A stretch of DNA of 41,569 nt from Prevotella sp. (lineage in GTDB: Bacteria; Bacteroidota; Bacteroidia; Bacteroidales; Bacteroidaceae). The stretch is from positions 1 through 41,569 of the forward strand of contig JAFZSR010000028.1 in assembly GCA_017619275.1 (NCBI GenBank). Reading direction: 5' to 3'. The notes beneath the pieces were generated by a model that saw only the letters and a list, made by a program, of their open reading frames with translations, was not told the DNA's origin and did not search any database. Shown here piece by piece: positions 7,533-16,716 of this stretch; the first letter of the stretch is position 1, and every line of letters begins with the position of its first letter. A program made the translations under genes and the position numbers.

Positions 7533-9797
7533 TTATTTCACCACCTGCTTACGCCCATCCTTGATGTAGATGCCCTTAGACAAACGTTGAACGTTGAACG
7601 TTGAATGTTGAACGTTGATGCGACGGCCCTGCATGTCGAAGCAACTACCCGATGGGGCTGCGTCGAGCGCGATAGATTCTACCGACGTATTCACGGTCGA
7701 ATTCGTATTTACACCCTTGGCCAACACGAAGTTCCACTGCGTTTGGCTGTCCTCTCCTATCGTAATGCCCTCCTCGCCTGTTGTCAGCTGCAAGGCTACA
7801 GGGGTTTGCGAAAGCATTATCTGGCCATCGGCCGAGAACGAAGCATACTTCTTGGCACCTATGTTGTATAGATGATGCTCCGTGCCGTTTCCTGTCAGTT
7901 GCCAAATGCCGTTTGGGTCGGTTTCATCGAAACTATAGAAGGCCTTCATCGTGTTTACCTCCTCGCCATACACGTCGCTCACCGCATAGCTTTGCGTGTT
8001 GGCATTCATCAGCATATAGGCTGTATTGCGCGACAAATCTTCTGTGTCATCAACCATTTCCCTGATGTTGTTGAATTGGTACAGATTGGTGTCATAAACA
8101 GCATCGCCCCATGTGCCCACGGGAATATAGAGCATGGCATGAAGGTATGTCCGCTCAGAGAAAGCGTTTTTATTGATGGGTACTGCCTTCTTGACGATGA
8201 CGTTTTCGAGCCGACAACCATCGAAGGCATAGTTGCCAATGCTGGTCACGTTTCTGGGGATGGTGACCGAGGTCAGCCCGCTGCAGCCCTGGAATACAGA
8301 CATGCCGATAAATGTCACGCTGCTGGGAATGGCAACCGAGGATAGGCCAGTGCAACCAGTGAAAGCATAATCACCGATGAGTGTTATACCTTGTGGAATG
8401 CTCAACTCCGTTATTTCTGTTCCGTTTAAGAACAAATGATGTGCAAGATACAGGGGGTTGGCAGAATTACCGAGAAATAGCGTATTGCACCACACTCTCA
8501 AATCAGAGATGTTCACCGAGGATAAACCGTAACAGCCCTCAAATGCATTTTGGCAGAAATAGGTTAAGTTTCTGGGAATGGTTACGGAGGTAAGTGCCGA
8601 GCAGCCCTGGAAAGCACTTTCGCCAATGTGGGATACTTTGTCGCCTATGTCGATGGAGGTCAGACCGTAACAATTCTGGAAAGTTCCCTGGCTGATGCTG
8701 GTTACGTCGTCGGGAATAATGAAGGTAGTTAATCCGGTACAGCCACAGAATGCATAGCTGCCAATGGAGGTCACGCTGTTGGGAATGGAGATGGAGGTAA
8801 GGCCAGCACCCATGAAAGCATAGTCGCCGATGGCAGTCACGCTGTTGGGGATGGTGATGGAGGCTAATCGGTAACAGTCCACGAAAATTTCGTCATTGAT
8901 CCTCGTCACGCCGTCGGGGATGTTGATGGAAGATAATTTGATACATCCGTAGAAAGCTTTATAGCCAATAGAGGTCACGCTGTTGGGGATGACGACTGAG
9001 GTCAAACTGGAACAGCCATAGAAAGCGCCGTCGCCAATATAGGTCATGCTGTTGGGGATGGAAATCGAAGACAAACTTCTGCATTCAAGGAAAACATACG
9101 CGCCGATGCTGGTTACGCTGTTGCCAAGGTCCACGGAGGTCAAGGCATAGCAATCGGAGAAGGCATTCGCGCCGATGCTGGCCACGCCGTCGCCGATGAC
9201 CACAGAGGGCAGTGCACTGCATCCCTTGAAAGCGAAGTCGCCAATGCTGGTCACACTGCTGGGGATGGTGATGGAGGTTAAGCTGGAACAGCCATAGAAG
9301 GTTCCTTCACTGATGTAGGGCACGCCGTTGGCAATGTCGATGGTGGTTACGCTCGAACAATGGGCGAAAGCATAGTTGCCGATAGTGGTCACATTGCTGG
9401 GGATGGTGATGGAAGTCAGTCCAGAGCAACTTGAGATGGCAGATGCGCCAATGGTGGTCACGCCGCTGGGAATGGTGAAGGAAGTCAGGCTTGTGCATCC
9501 TGTGAAAGCCAATTCACCAATGGTAGTCACGCTGTTGGGAATCGACACGGAAGTCAGTTCCGTGTTCTGACCGAAAGCGTTGTCGCCAATGCGGGTTACG
9601 CTATACACAACACCTTTATAGGTCACCTCTTCGGGAATCGTTATATCGCCAATGTAGACAGAATAGAAACCACGTGTCACCGTTGCCGTTTGGGTTTCCG
9701 AGTCAAAATCGTAGTAGATGCCGCCTATTTGGGCATCAAACCCCATAGCCATCAAAGGCAGGAGCATTGAAAACAGGAGAAAAGATAGCTTTTTCAT
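7533..9797 (-). CDS. BspA-like leucine-rich-repeat surface protein
   Basis: The 754 residues begin with a Sec signal (MKKLSFLLFSMLLPLMAMG). About 19 repeats of 23 residues follow (residues about 67-540), with the LRR_5 pattern VTSIGxxAFxGCxxLTSIxIPNS as in Treponema and Tannerella BspA proteins. After repeat 16 an insert (VWCNTLFLGNSANPLYLAHHLFLNG) interrupts, as is common in this family. A lectin-like segment follows (about 590-710). The tail CFDMQGRRI...GIYIKDGRKQVVK resembles a type IX secretion sorting domain. Within the tail, INVQHSTFNVQ is encoded by a heptamer array (7585-7619). A role in adhesion is inferred from the family only. Confidence 0.88.
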   Translation of the reverse strand: MKKLSFLLFSMLLPLMAMGFDAQIGGIYYDFDSETQTATVTRGFYSVYIGDITIPEEVTYKGVVYSVTRIGDNAFGQNTELTSVSIPNSVTTIGELAFTGCTSLTSFTIPSGVTTIGASAISSCSGLTSITIPSNVTTIGNYAFAHCSSVTTIDIANGVPYISEGTFYGCSSLTSITIPSSVTSIGDFAFKGCSALPSVVIGDGVASIGANAFSDCYALTSVDLGNSVTSIGAYVFLECRSLSSISIPNSMTYIGDGAFYGCSSLTSVVIPNSVTSIGYKAFYGCIKLSSINIPDGVTRINDEIFVDCYRLASITIPNSVTAIGDYAFMGAGLTSISIPNSVTSIGSYAFCGCTGLTTFIIPDDVTSISQGTFQNCYGLTSIDIGDKVSHIGESAFQGCSALTSVTIPRNLTYFCQNAFEGCYGLSSVNISDLRVWCNTLFLGNSANPLYLAHHLFLNGTEITELSIPQGITLIGDYAFTGCTGLSSVAIPSSVTFIGMSVFQGCSGLTSVTIPRNVTSIGNYAFDGCRLENVIVKKAVPINKNAFSERTYLHAMLYIPVGTWGDAVYDTNLYQFNNIREMVDDTEDLSRNTAYMLMNANTQSYAVSDVYGEEVNTMKAFYSFDETDPNGIWQLTGNGTEHHLYNIGAKKYASFSADGQIMLSQTPVALQLTTGEEGITIGEDSQTQWNFVLAKGVNTNSTVNTSVESIALDAAPSGSCFDMQGRRINVQHSTFNVQRLSKGIYIKDGRKQVVK
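7585..7619. repeat. Heptamer array CGTTGAA, five units, inside the BspA-like gene
   Basis: These are five 7-bp units (CGTTGAA, one TGTTGAA, last CGTTGAT). Read on the coding strand they give the FNVQ peptide motif inside the C-terminal tail. Same family as 5563-5625. Confidence 0.85.
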
Positions 9798-9886
9798 TTT
9801 AGTAGATTTTTATAGTTAATAATTTTAGATAATCATGATGAGAGGGTAGAACACCTTCTTTATATGGATGTTAGTGATTGATGCCG

Positions 9887-9894
9887 CAAAGGTA
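9887..9894 (-). promoter_or_regulatory. Probable -7 box of the BspA-like gene
   Basis: The minus strand reads TACCTTTG, matching TAnnTTTG, about 90 bp before the start codon at 9797. No -33 TTTG is seen at the right distance. Confidence 0.5.
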
Positions 9895-10584
9895 ATAAAA
9901 AAATGTGATTTCTCCATCTTATTTGAGTACACAAATAGTACACATTTTATCTTTGAAGCAAAATCTGCCGATGAAATGGGGAATTTTTAACGCTCGGCCG
10001 TTCGGCTGGTATTTCTTCGTTCGCTGGATTTGTCGCTCGGCACTGCCGCTTGTCACCGATGGGACGTAAGCGCTCGACCTCATGTTGCTTTCACGAAAGA
10101 ATTTTGACGCACCGAAAAAAGGCGATACCAGCCTGAAAAAAAGCGTTACCAAATTTCAAAAAGTCGTTAGTTTTTTGAAAAAATTCGTTACCAAAATTTT
10201 TCTTCGCGAAACATTTTGTTGGAAACGCGAATGTACGCAAATTGAACGTGAATTTTTGATAAAAAATCTAAGGGGTTGAAGATGTTGCGCAGCCACTCCC
10301 CCGTTCGGTTGAATTAACAAACCCAATAGATTGATTATCAACACTTTTTAATACAATAAGAGCATGTCTCGGATTCATGGACGTGCTAAACATCAGCCTT
10401 CTTGCGTCCCTTTGGTAGCAAGCGATTAAAGGTCGAGCGCGGGATGCCGAGCGACAAACCCTAATACTCAATGAACGGAGAACGGGATGCGCATTGTTTT
10501 TGCAAGGAAATGATATAACAGTTAACCGATATTTTATGGAATGTGCCAACCTTTGCAATAATAACGCCTTGCGGGGATTGGCGT
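9895..10584. other. Gene-free stretch with decayed repeats
   Basis: I see no supportable gene here. Short open frames on both strands lack signals, family motifs or sensible starts. The stretch holds a 14-bp inverted repeat (TTTGTCGCTCGGCA 10029-10042; its complement 10445-10458). Inside it lies an 11-bp one (GCGCTCGACCT 10070-10080; complement 10430-10440). There is also an A-tract array (10114-10202) and a lone copy of GCGCAGCCACTCCCC (10286-10300). It may be a worn mobile-element scar. Confidence 0.5.
10114..10202. repeat. A-tract array at 21-bp period
   Basis: Related units start at 10114, 10135, 10156 and 10177, with a core of GAAAAAA-n-GCGTTACCAAATT. The third unit is degenerate (CAAAAAGTCGTTAG). 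Part of it (10151-10202) resembles the hairpin at 32605-32657. A-tracts spaced by two helical turns would bend DNA. Confidence 0.65.
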
Positions 10585-10647
10585 GGAACATACTTAAAAA
10601 AATATGTGACATACAGAAAAGTGGCATTCACGTAGAGAAAACACGAA
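10585..10647 (+). promoter_or_regulatory. Three 21-bp direct repeats, candidate HTCS operator
   Basis: Units begin at 10585, 10606 and 10627. The cores, starting 3 bp into each unit, are ACATACTTAAAA, ACATACAGAAAA and ACGTAGAGAAAA. The same motif at the same 21-bp period stands before the HTCS gene (33299-33340). The array ends 36 bp before the -7 box of the FAS1/SusCD operon. This is the layout expected for an AraC-type activator binding direct repeats. Confidence 0.6.
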
Positions 10648-10683
10648 TGCACCAGCAAAAAAGCTTCGCGCGTAAAAAAGTTG

Positions 10684-10691
10684 TAACTTTG
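10684..10691 (+). promoter_or_regulatory. -7 box of the FAS1/SusCD operon
   Basis: TAACTTTG matches TAnnTTTG. It lies 33 bp before the first start codon at 10725. There is no -33 TTTG at the right spacing, which fits a promoter that depends on an activator. Confidence 0.65.
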
Positions 10692-10724
10692 CAAGCAAAT
10701 ATATTACAAACCAAATAAGCATCA

Positions 10725-13337
10725 ATGAAAACCGAAAAACGAACACAACGACACGGTCGGCAGCTGCTGCTGGCCGCTGTTGGCGTGCTGTTGACCGGTG
10801 GCAGCTGCCTGACGTCGTGCTCACAGTACGACTTGGATGAGCGAACCCCCGAAGGCTGGGGCTCGAGCATCTACAACTGGCTTGAAGAACAAGGCAACTA
10901 CACCAACACAGTGCGCTTGATTGACGACCTTGGCTACCGCGAGGTGCTGGCCAAGACGGGTTCGAAGACGCTCTTCGTGGCCGATGACGCGGCCTACGAG
11001 CGTTTCTTCAGTGCGCGCAAGTGGGGCGTGGGCAGTTATGCTCAGCTCTCCAACTCGCAGAAGCGCTTGCTGCTCTTCGGCAGCATGCTCGACAACTCGA
11101 TGCAGCTCTCGGCACTGCCCAGCGTGGAAGGTACCCCGCCCACCGAGGGCGAGAGCCTGAGGCGCTTCGCCTCGACCACCCCCTATGACTCGGTGACCAT
11201 CTTCCGCCCGGATCAGATGCCGCAGACAGCCTACTGGCAGCGATTCCGCGACGGCGGTCAGAGCATCGTGTGCATGACCGACAACACCACCGTGCCCCTG
11301 GTGCTCTTCATCGAGAAGATGCTCACCAACAAGCGTATCACCAACAGCGACTACGACTTCCTGTTCAACAACACCACGCAGCGGCAGCCTGGCGAGGCCA
11401 GCATCAACGGCGTGCAGGTGTTTGAGCCAAACGTGAAGTGCAGCAACGGTTTCATCCATTTGATGGCCGACGTGGTGACACCCCTGCCCAACATGGCCGA
11501 GCGCATCCGCACGAAGAGCAACGTGAGCCAATACAACACGCTGATGGAGCGCTTCTGCGCCCCCTACCCCGACCGCACCCCCGACCGCGACGGATCGGTG
11601 ACGATGCAGTATAACGACATGTATGGCACCAGGGTGGACACCGTCTACCAGAAGCGTTTCTTCTCGGAGAAGTCGCAAAACAACGAGGAGCTGTCGAGAG
11701 ACCCCTACGGCGGCAACCCGACGGCCCTGCTGAAGTACGACCCGGAGTGGAACGCCTTCGTATCGGGACTCATCGAGGGAACGGGCAACGTGTCGATGCA
11801 GCGCGACATGGGCGTGATGCTCGTGCCAAGCAACGAGGCCATGGACAACTACTGGAAGAACGGCGCTGGCCGCATCCTGAAAGACCAGTACGGCTCGTGG
11901 GAGAACGTGCCCGACGACGTGGTGGCCGAACTGCTGAACAACAACATGCTCAGCTCGTTCGTCAACAGCGTGCCCTCGAAGTTCCAGAGCATCCTCAACA
12001 AAGACAATGACCCCATGGGCGTGGAGGTGGCCGACATCGACTCGGTGTGGCTGGCCTGCAACGGAGCCGTGTACCTCACCAACAAGGTGTATTCGCCCAA
12101 CTCCTTCGTCAGCGTGCTCTTCCCCGCACTCACCAACGAGTCGATGAAAATCATCTACTGGGCCGTGAACAGGCTGAAGTACAACATCTACCTGAACTCG
12201 CTCAATGCACGCTACAGCTTCTTCATCCCCAACAACAAGGCCATGCTGCAATACATCGACCCCTGCAGCTATGGCAAGGCCGAGACGCAGCTTTTCCGCT
12301 TCCACTGGGACCCCACGAGGAGCGACGACCAGCGTGTGTGGGCCAGCATCTTCAATTATAACGTGGAGACCGGCGAGGTGGGCGACAGCATCGGACGCGC
12401 CACACAGGCACAGGTGGAGAACCGCCTGAAGGACATCCTGGAGACGCACGTCATCATTGGCGACGTGGAAGACGGCCATGAGTTCTACCGCACCAAGGGC
12501 GGCACGATGATTCGCGTGTCGAACGTGGGCGAGGGCATCGGCCACATGAAAGTGGCCGGCAGCTTGCAGGTGGACGAGCAGCGCCCCGTGGTGGTGAGCG
12601 ACATCTACGACCAGACCGCCGACGGTAACGGCAAGAGCTATATCCTGAGCGACGAGCCACTGATGACCACCCGCAAGTCGGTGGACGACGTGCTCTCGGC
12701 CACACCCGAATACAGCATGTTCTACGGACTCTTCGAGCGCAGCGGACTCTTGGAGACCCTGCACAACAAGAGCTACGCCTCGCCAAGGAGGAACATCAGC
12801 ACCTTCAACACCTACCACTACACCATCTACGTGCCCACCAACGAGAGCATACAGAAGCTGCACGACGACGGACTGCTGCCCACTTGGGAGCAGGTGGACA
12901 AATATGAGGACGAGGGCAACCTGACGGCCAAGACGCGTGACTCGCTGCAGATTGTGAACTTCGTGAAATACCACATCCAGGACAACGCCCTCTTCATCGG
13001 GGCACCCGTGGAGGTGATCGACCCCTCGCACCCCGAGCTCACCGTGGAGACTGCACTGATGAACCCCCTCACCGAGCGCTTCTATCTGCTCACCGCACGC
13101 TATACCACCGCTGCCGATGGCCGCGAGACCATCGAGGTGAACGACCAGCTGTGCCAGGACCACCCACAGCAGTACGAGCCCGCACATGTGCTCACCAGCA
13201 ACCCGGCGCTCTACAACCTGCAAGCGCGCGAGTATCTCTATCATGAGGCCGACGCCATGGAGGCCGTGAACATCGAGACCAGCTCGTCGGCAGTGATTCA
13301 TCTCATCGACAGGCCTTTGCGCTACGCTAATGAATAA
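10725..13337 (+). CDS. Multi-FAS1 (fasciclin) lipoprotein
   Basis: The 870 residues have a basic n-region, a hydrophobic core and the lipobox LTSC (about residue 32), so the product is a lipid-anchored envelope protein. Four fasciclin-like cores can be seen by their H1 strand: TLFVADDAAYERFF (about 82), VMLVPSNEAMDNYW (about 363), YSFFIPNNKAML (about 496) and YTIYVPTNESI (about 698). FAS1 domains mediate adhesion or ligand binding. In Bacteroidota such proteins are often next to SusC/SusD pairs. It opens the operon and is 31 bp from susC. I infer an accessory surface ligand-binding role; the ligand is unknown. Confidence 0.82.
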   Translation: MKTEKRTQRHGRQLLLAAVGVLLTGGSCLTSCSQYDLDERTPEGWGSSIYNWLEEQGNYTNTVRLIDDLGYREVLAKTGSKTLFVADDAAYERFFSARKWGVGSYAQLSNSQKRLLLFGSMLDNSMQLSALPSVEGTPPTEGESLRRFASTTPYDSVTIFRPDQMPQTAYWQRFRDGGQSIVCMTDNTTVPLVLFIEKMLTNKRITNSDYDFLFNNTTQRQPGEASINGVQVFEPNVKCSNGFIHLMADVVTPLPNMAERIRTKSNVSQYNTLMERFCAPYPDRTPDRDGSVTMQYNDMYGTRVDTVYQKRFFSEKSQNNEELSRDPYGGNPTALLKYDPEWNAFVSGLIEGTGNVSMQRDMGVMLVPSNEAMDNYWKNGAGRILKDQYGSWENVPDDVVAELLNNNMLSSFVNSVPSKFQSILNKDNDPMGVEVADIDSVWLACNGAVYLTNKVYSPNSFVSVLFPALTNESMKIIYWAVNRLKYNIYLNSLNARYSFFIPNNKAMLQYIDPCSYGKAETQLFRFHWDPTRSDDQRVWASIFNYNVETGEVGDSIGRATQAQVENRLKDILETHVIIGDVEDGHEFYRTKGGTMIRVSNVGEGIGHMKVAGSLQVDEQRPVVVSDIYDQTADGNGKSYILSDEPLMTTRKSVDDVLSATPEYSMFYGLFERSGLLETLHNKSYASPRRNISTFNTYHYTIYVPTNESIQKLHDDGLLPTWEQVDKYEDEGNLTAKTRDSLQIVNFVKYHIQDNALFIGAPVEVIDPSHPELTVETALMNPLTERFYLLTARYTTAADGRETIEVNDQLCQDHPQQYEPAHVLTSNPALYNLQAREYLYHEADAMEAVNIETSSSAVIHLIDRPLRYANE

Positions 13338-13368
13338 CGAATAAATAATAAAGGAAGGAAGATCGTAT

Positions 13369-16300
13369 ATGAGGAAATATATCCGTATCAGAAAGAAGAT
13401 AGGTTTATTATTTATTCTTTTTTCACTATTCATCAGCCGTGCAGCCGCCCAGCAGGCCGGCGACATCATCAGCGGTACCGTTACCGACGCGTTTGGCCCC
13501 GTGATGATGGCCAACGTGGTGGAACTCGACGCCGCCAACCGTATCGTGGCTTCGGCCGTGACCGATATGAGCGGTAACTTCTCGTTTAAGCTGAAGAACC
13601 CCAAGGACAAGCTGCGCGTCACCTACGTGGGCGCGAAGACCGTTACCCTACCCTTCAACAAAACTAAGTTCAACATCACCCTGCAAGATGCCACGCAAAT
13701 CCAGGAGGTGACCATCACCTCGAAGAAGCGTACGCAGGGCAACGGCTTGAGCATCCCTGTTGACGAAATCTCGACGGCACAGCAGAGCATCTCGATGTCG
13801 GAATTCGAGGGACTCTCGATGACAACCGTCGACGAAGCCCTGCAGGGCCGTATCGCCGGTCTCGACATCGTGGCCAACAGTGGTAACCTGGGTAGCGGCA
13901 CCAGCATGCGTCTGCGTGGTGTGTCGAGTATCAACGGTAGCAGCGAACCCCTCATCGTGGTCGACGGCAACATCTGGGAGACCAACACCAACGACTTCGA
14001 CTTCCAGTCGGCCAACGAAGAGCGTTTTGCCGAGCTGCTCAACGTAAACCCCGAGGATATCGAGAGCATCGCCGTGCTCAAGGATGCCGCCGCCACCGCC
14101 GTCTACGGCTCGCAGGGTAGTAACGGTGTGATTGAAATCAAGACCAAGCGCGGTGCACGCGGCCAAACGCGCGTGAACTACAGCTTCCGACTCACTGGCA
14201 CCTACCAGCCCAACGGCTACAAGCTGCTCAATGGCGACGAGTACACCATGCTGCTGAAGGAAGAATACTTCAACCCGCGCATGAGCGACGATGCCAGCGA
14301 CATCAACGAGATACAATACAAGACCAGCGGATTCCCCGAGTGGCGCATGTACGACGACAACACCGACTGGCTATCGTTGGTGAAGAAGACTGGTTGGCGC
14401 CAGAACCACTACCTGGCTCTGACGGGTGGTGGCGAGAAGGCTCACTTCCGCATCGGCGCCGGCTATGACCACGAAACCGGCTCCATCATCGAGCAGCGAC
14501 TCGACCGATTCACCTCGCGCGTCAACCTGGACTACTTCGTCAGCGACCGCATCAAAATCGAGACGAACATCGCGCTCACCTACACCAAGAACAAGAAGAA
14601 CGCCGGCGACCTGCTCTCCATTGCCTACGTGCGCATGCCTAACCTCTCCATCTATGAGGAGGACGCCAACGGCAACGACATCGTGGGCGAATACTACTCG
14701 ATGCTGCCCACGGTGAACACCAAGCTGCGCGACCAGCTGAGCTACAAGAACCCCGTGGCACTGGCACATCTGGCCAAGAGCTACGACACCAGCTACAACA
14801 TCACGCCGGAGTTCAAGCTGAACTATCGCCTGCTGGGCATCGACCAGGACCACCACCGACTGGACTACGAGGGCAAGGTGGTGTTCAATATCTTCAACCG
14901 CTACGACGACCAGTTCATGCCGCTCTCGCTGAGCACCAGCGGATGGAACGACCAAGGCAGTAACACCGCCACGGCCAACTCGTCGAAGAGCCTCGGTGTC
15001 ACCACCACTCATACGCTCACCTACACGCCGGCATTCAAGAACAAGGACCACTCGCTGTCGATGATGCTGCGCGGACAGCTCACCAGCGGCACCTCGTCGT
15101 CGCAGGGCACCACCACTTGGGGCCTGCCCAGCGGCACCATTGAGAGCACAGCCGCCGAGGGTATCATCAGCAGCATGTCGACAGGCAGCGGACGCTGGCG
15201 CAGCATCTACTTCACCTACTCGGCACACTACGCCTACAAGGGACGCTACATGGCCGACTTCACCGTGCGCCGCGACGGTAGCACCAAGTTCGGCGACGAC
15301 CAGCGTTGGGGTAACTTCCCCTCGCTGTCGCTGCGATGGAATGTCAGCCGCGAACCTTGGTTCAAAGAGGCCCTGCCCTTCGTCTCCATGCTCTCCATCC
15401 GTCCGGGATGGGGTATTGGTGGCCGCCAGCCCGGCTCGGAAGGACTCTTCTATAGCAAATATGGCGACGGCCCCGGCTATCTCAACGCCAAGTCGAACTA
15501 TCCCTCCAACATTCAGCTGAAGAACCTGAAGTGGGAGCAGAAGAAAACCTACAACGTGGGTACCGACTTCGGATTCTTCAACGAACTCATCACCGGTAAT
15601 GTCGACCTCTACTGGCAGTACACCAGCGACCTGCTCATGAACAGCTACGGCATCCCCACTTCGTCGGGATTCCCCAACCTGTCGGTGCAGAACGCAGGCG
15701 ACATGAAGAACGTGGGTTGGGAGTTCAACCTGAACGGTAACCAGATTATCAAGGCTGGCAAGTTCTCGGCCGACTTCAACATTACCTTCGCCAACAACAA
15801 GAACGAAATCACCGCCATGGACGAGACCTGCTTGGCACGCCTCAACCAGGAATACGACCGCAGCGGACACACCCCGTCGTACCTGACGCGCGTGGAGCTG
15901 AAGACCGCCCTCGGTAGCATCTACGGATTCCGCTACAAGGGTGTCTACCAATACAGCGACTACAGCGAGGTGGAGGTGCCCGGCGTGAGCGGACCCAATG
16001 CTCCCGTGGTGCGCGACGCCAACGGCCAAGTGGTGCTCGACGAGAACAACATGACGAAGCCCATGGTCTACTGCTACGACGGCACCCGCGACGAGAACCG
16101 CATCTTCCGCGGCGGCGACGCCATTTACGAGGACATCAACAGCGACGGACAAATCAACGAGCTCGACATCGTCTACCTCGGCTCCTCGCTGCCCAAGTTC
16201 ACCGGCGGCTTCGGCTTCAAGGTGCGCTATGGCCGTCTGCAGTGGAACAACCAGTTCAACTTCCGCTATGGCAATAAGATCATCAACCAGGCCCGCCGCG

Positions 16301-16680
16301 ACGTGGAGAAGATGATCGACAACAACAACCAGAGCCGCGCCGTGAACTGGCGATGGCGCGTGGAAGGCGACGTGACAGAGATGCCACGTGCCCTGCGCGA
16401 CGCCGGCTACAACGCCCTGCCCTCCGACCGCTTCGTCGAGGACGGCTCGTTCATCCGCCTCAACTACTCGCAGATTAGCTACAACTTCGACCCCAAGCTC
16501 ATCAAGAAGTGGGGACTCACTCAGCTCTCGCTGCATTTCTCGGCAAACAACCTCTTCGTGCTCACCAAATACTCGGGAGCCGACCCAGAAGTGGGCTACG
16601 GTTCGATGGGTATCGTGACCGACGGTGCCAAGACACCGCGAGCCAAGTCGTTTACCGGAGGCGTAACCATCAGCTTCTAA
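13369..16680 (+). CDS. SusC/RagA-family TonB-dependent outer membrane transporter (first pair)
   Basis: The protein has 1103 residues with a Sec signal ending at about AAAQ. A carboxypeptidase-regulatory-like domain (about 32-115, ISGTVTDAFGPV) comes first. The plug (about 140-255) has ALQGRIAGLDIV, MRLRGVSSINGSSEPLIVVDG and VLKDAAATAVYGSQGSNGVIEIKTKRG, all SusC hallmarks. The remainder is the barrel and ends in an aromatic residue (VTISF). It would import oligomers across the outer membrane using TonB energy, capped by the SusD lipoprotein encoded next. The substrate is unknown because no degradative enzyme is encoded nearby. Confidence 0.95.
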   Translation: MRKYIRIRKKIGLLFILFSLFISRAAAQQAGDIISGTVTDAFGPVMMANVVELDAANRIVASAVTDMSGNFSFKLKNPKDKLRVTYVGAKTVTLPFNKTKFNITLQDATQIQEVTITSKKRTQGNGLSIPVDEISTAQQSISMSEFEGLSMTTVDEALQGRIAGLDIVANSGNLGSGTSMRLRGVSSINGSSEPLIVVDGNIWETNTNDFDFQSANEERFAELLNVNPEDIESIAVLKDAAATAVYGSQGSNGVIEIKTKRGARGQTRVNYSFRLTGTYQPNGYKLLNGDEYTMLLKEEYFNPRMSDDASDINEIQYKTSGFPEWRMYDDNTDWLSLVKKTGWRQNHYLALTGGGEKAHFRIGAGYDHETGSIIEQRLDRFTSRVNLDYFVSDRIKIETNIALTYTKNKKNAGDLLSIAYVRMPNLSIYEEDANGNDIVGEYYSMLPTVNTKLRDQLSYKNPVALAHLAKSYDTSYNITPEFKLNYRLLGIDQDHHRLDYEGKVVFNIFNRYDDQFMPLSLSTSGWNDQGSNTATANSSKSLGVTTTHTLTYTPAFKNKDHSLSMMLRGQLTSGTSSSQGTTTWGLPSGTIESTAAEGIISSMSTGSGRWRSIYFTYSAHYAYKGRYMADFTVRRDGSTKFGDDQRWGNFPSLSLRWNVSREPWFKEALPFVSMLSIRPGWGIGGRQPGSEGLFYSKYGDGPGYLNAKSNYPSNIQLKNLKWEQKKTYNVGTDFGFFNELITGNVDLYWQYTSDLLMNSYGIPTSSGFPNLSVQNAGDMKNVGWEFNLNGNQIIKAGKFSADFNITFANNKNEITAMDETCLARLNQEYDRSGHTPSYLTRVELKTALGSIYGFRYKGVYQYSDYSEVEVPGVSGPNAPVVRDANGQVVLDENNMTKPMVYCYDGTRDENRIFRGGDAIYEDINSDGQINELDIVYLGSSLPKFTGGFGFKVRYGRLQWNNQFNFRYGNKIINQARRDVEKMIDNNNQSRAVNWRWRVEGDVTEMPRALRDAGYNALPSDRFVEDGSFIRLNYSQISYNFDPKLIKKWGLTQLSLHFSANNLFVLTKYSGADPEVGYGSMGIVTDGAKTPRAKSFTGGVTISF

Positions 16681-16689
16681 TGAATTGTC

Positions 16690-16707
16690 CGCTTTCAAAG
16701 AAAGAAT
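16690..16707 (+). repeat. Leader motif CGCTTTCAAAGAAAGAAT
   Basis: This 18-bp motif lies 9 bp before the first susD start. It recurs with one mismatch at 22177-22194, 15 bp before the second susC. It may be a translation leader or a duplicated gap segment. Confidence 0.5.
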
Positions 16708-16716
16708 AAGAAATCA

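Noticed and set aside
8200-9600. 69-bp DNA repeats as a non-coding tandem repeat
   Set aside because: They are the codons of 23-residue leucine-rich repeats of the BspA-like protein and stay in frame throughout.
10494-10718. 74-residue plus-strand frame before the FAS1 operon
   Set aside because: It overlaps the operon promoter and the 21-bp operator repeats, and has no start signal or family resemblance.
10821-13622. 933-residue open frame antisense to the first FAS1 gene and susC
   Set aside because: It has no signal or family motif, and its composition (H, V, E, R rich) is that of a codon-bias shadow. The sense strand encodes a clear lipoprotein with FAS1 cores.
14371-16698. 775-residue open frame antisense to the first susC
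   Set aside because: The SusC plug and barrel are unmistakable on the other strand. The antisense frame has no recognisable domain.
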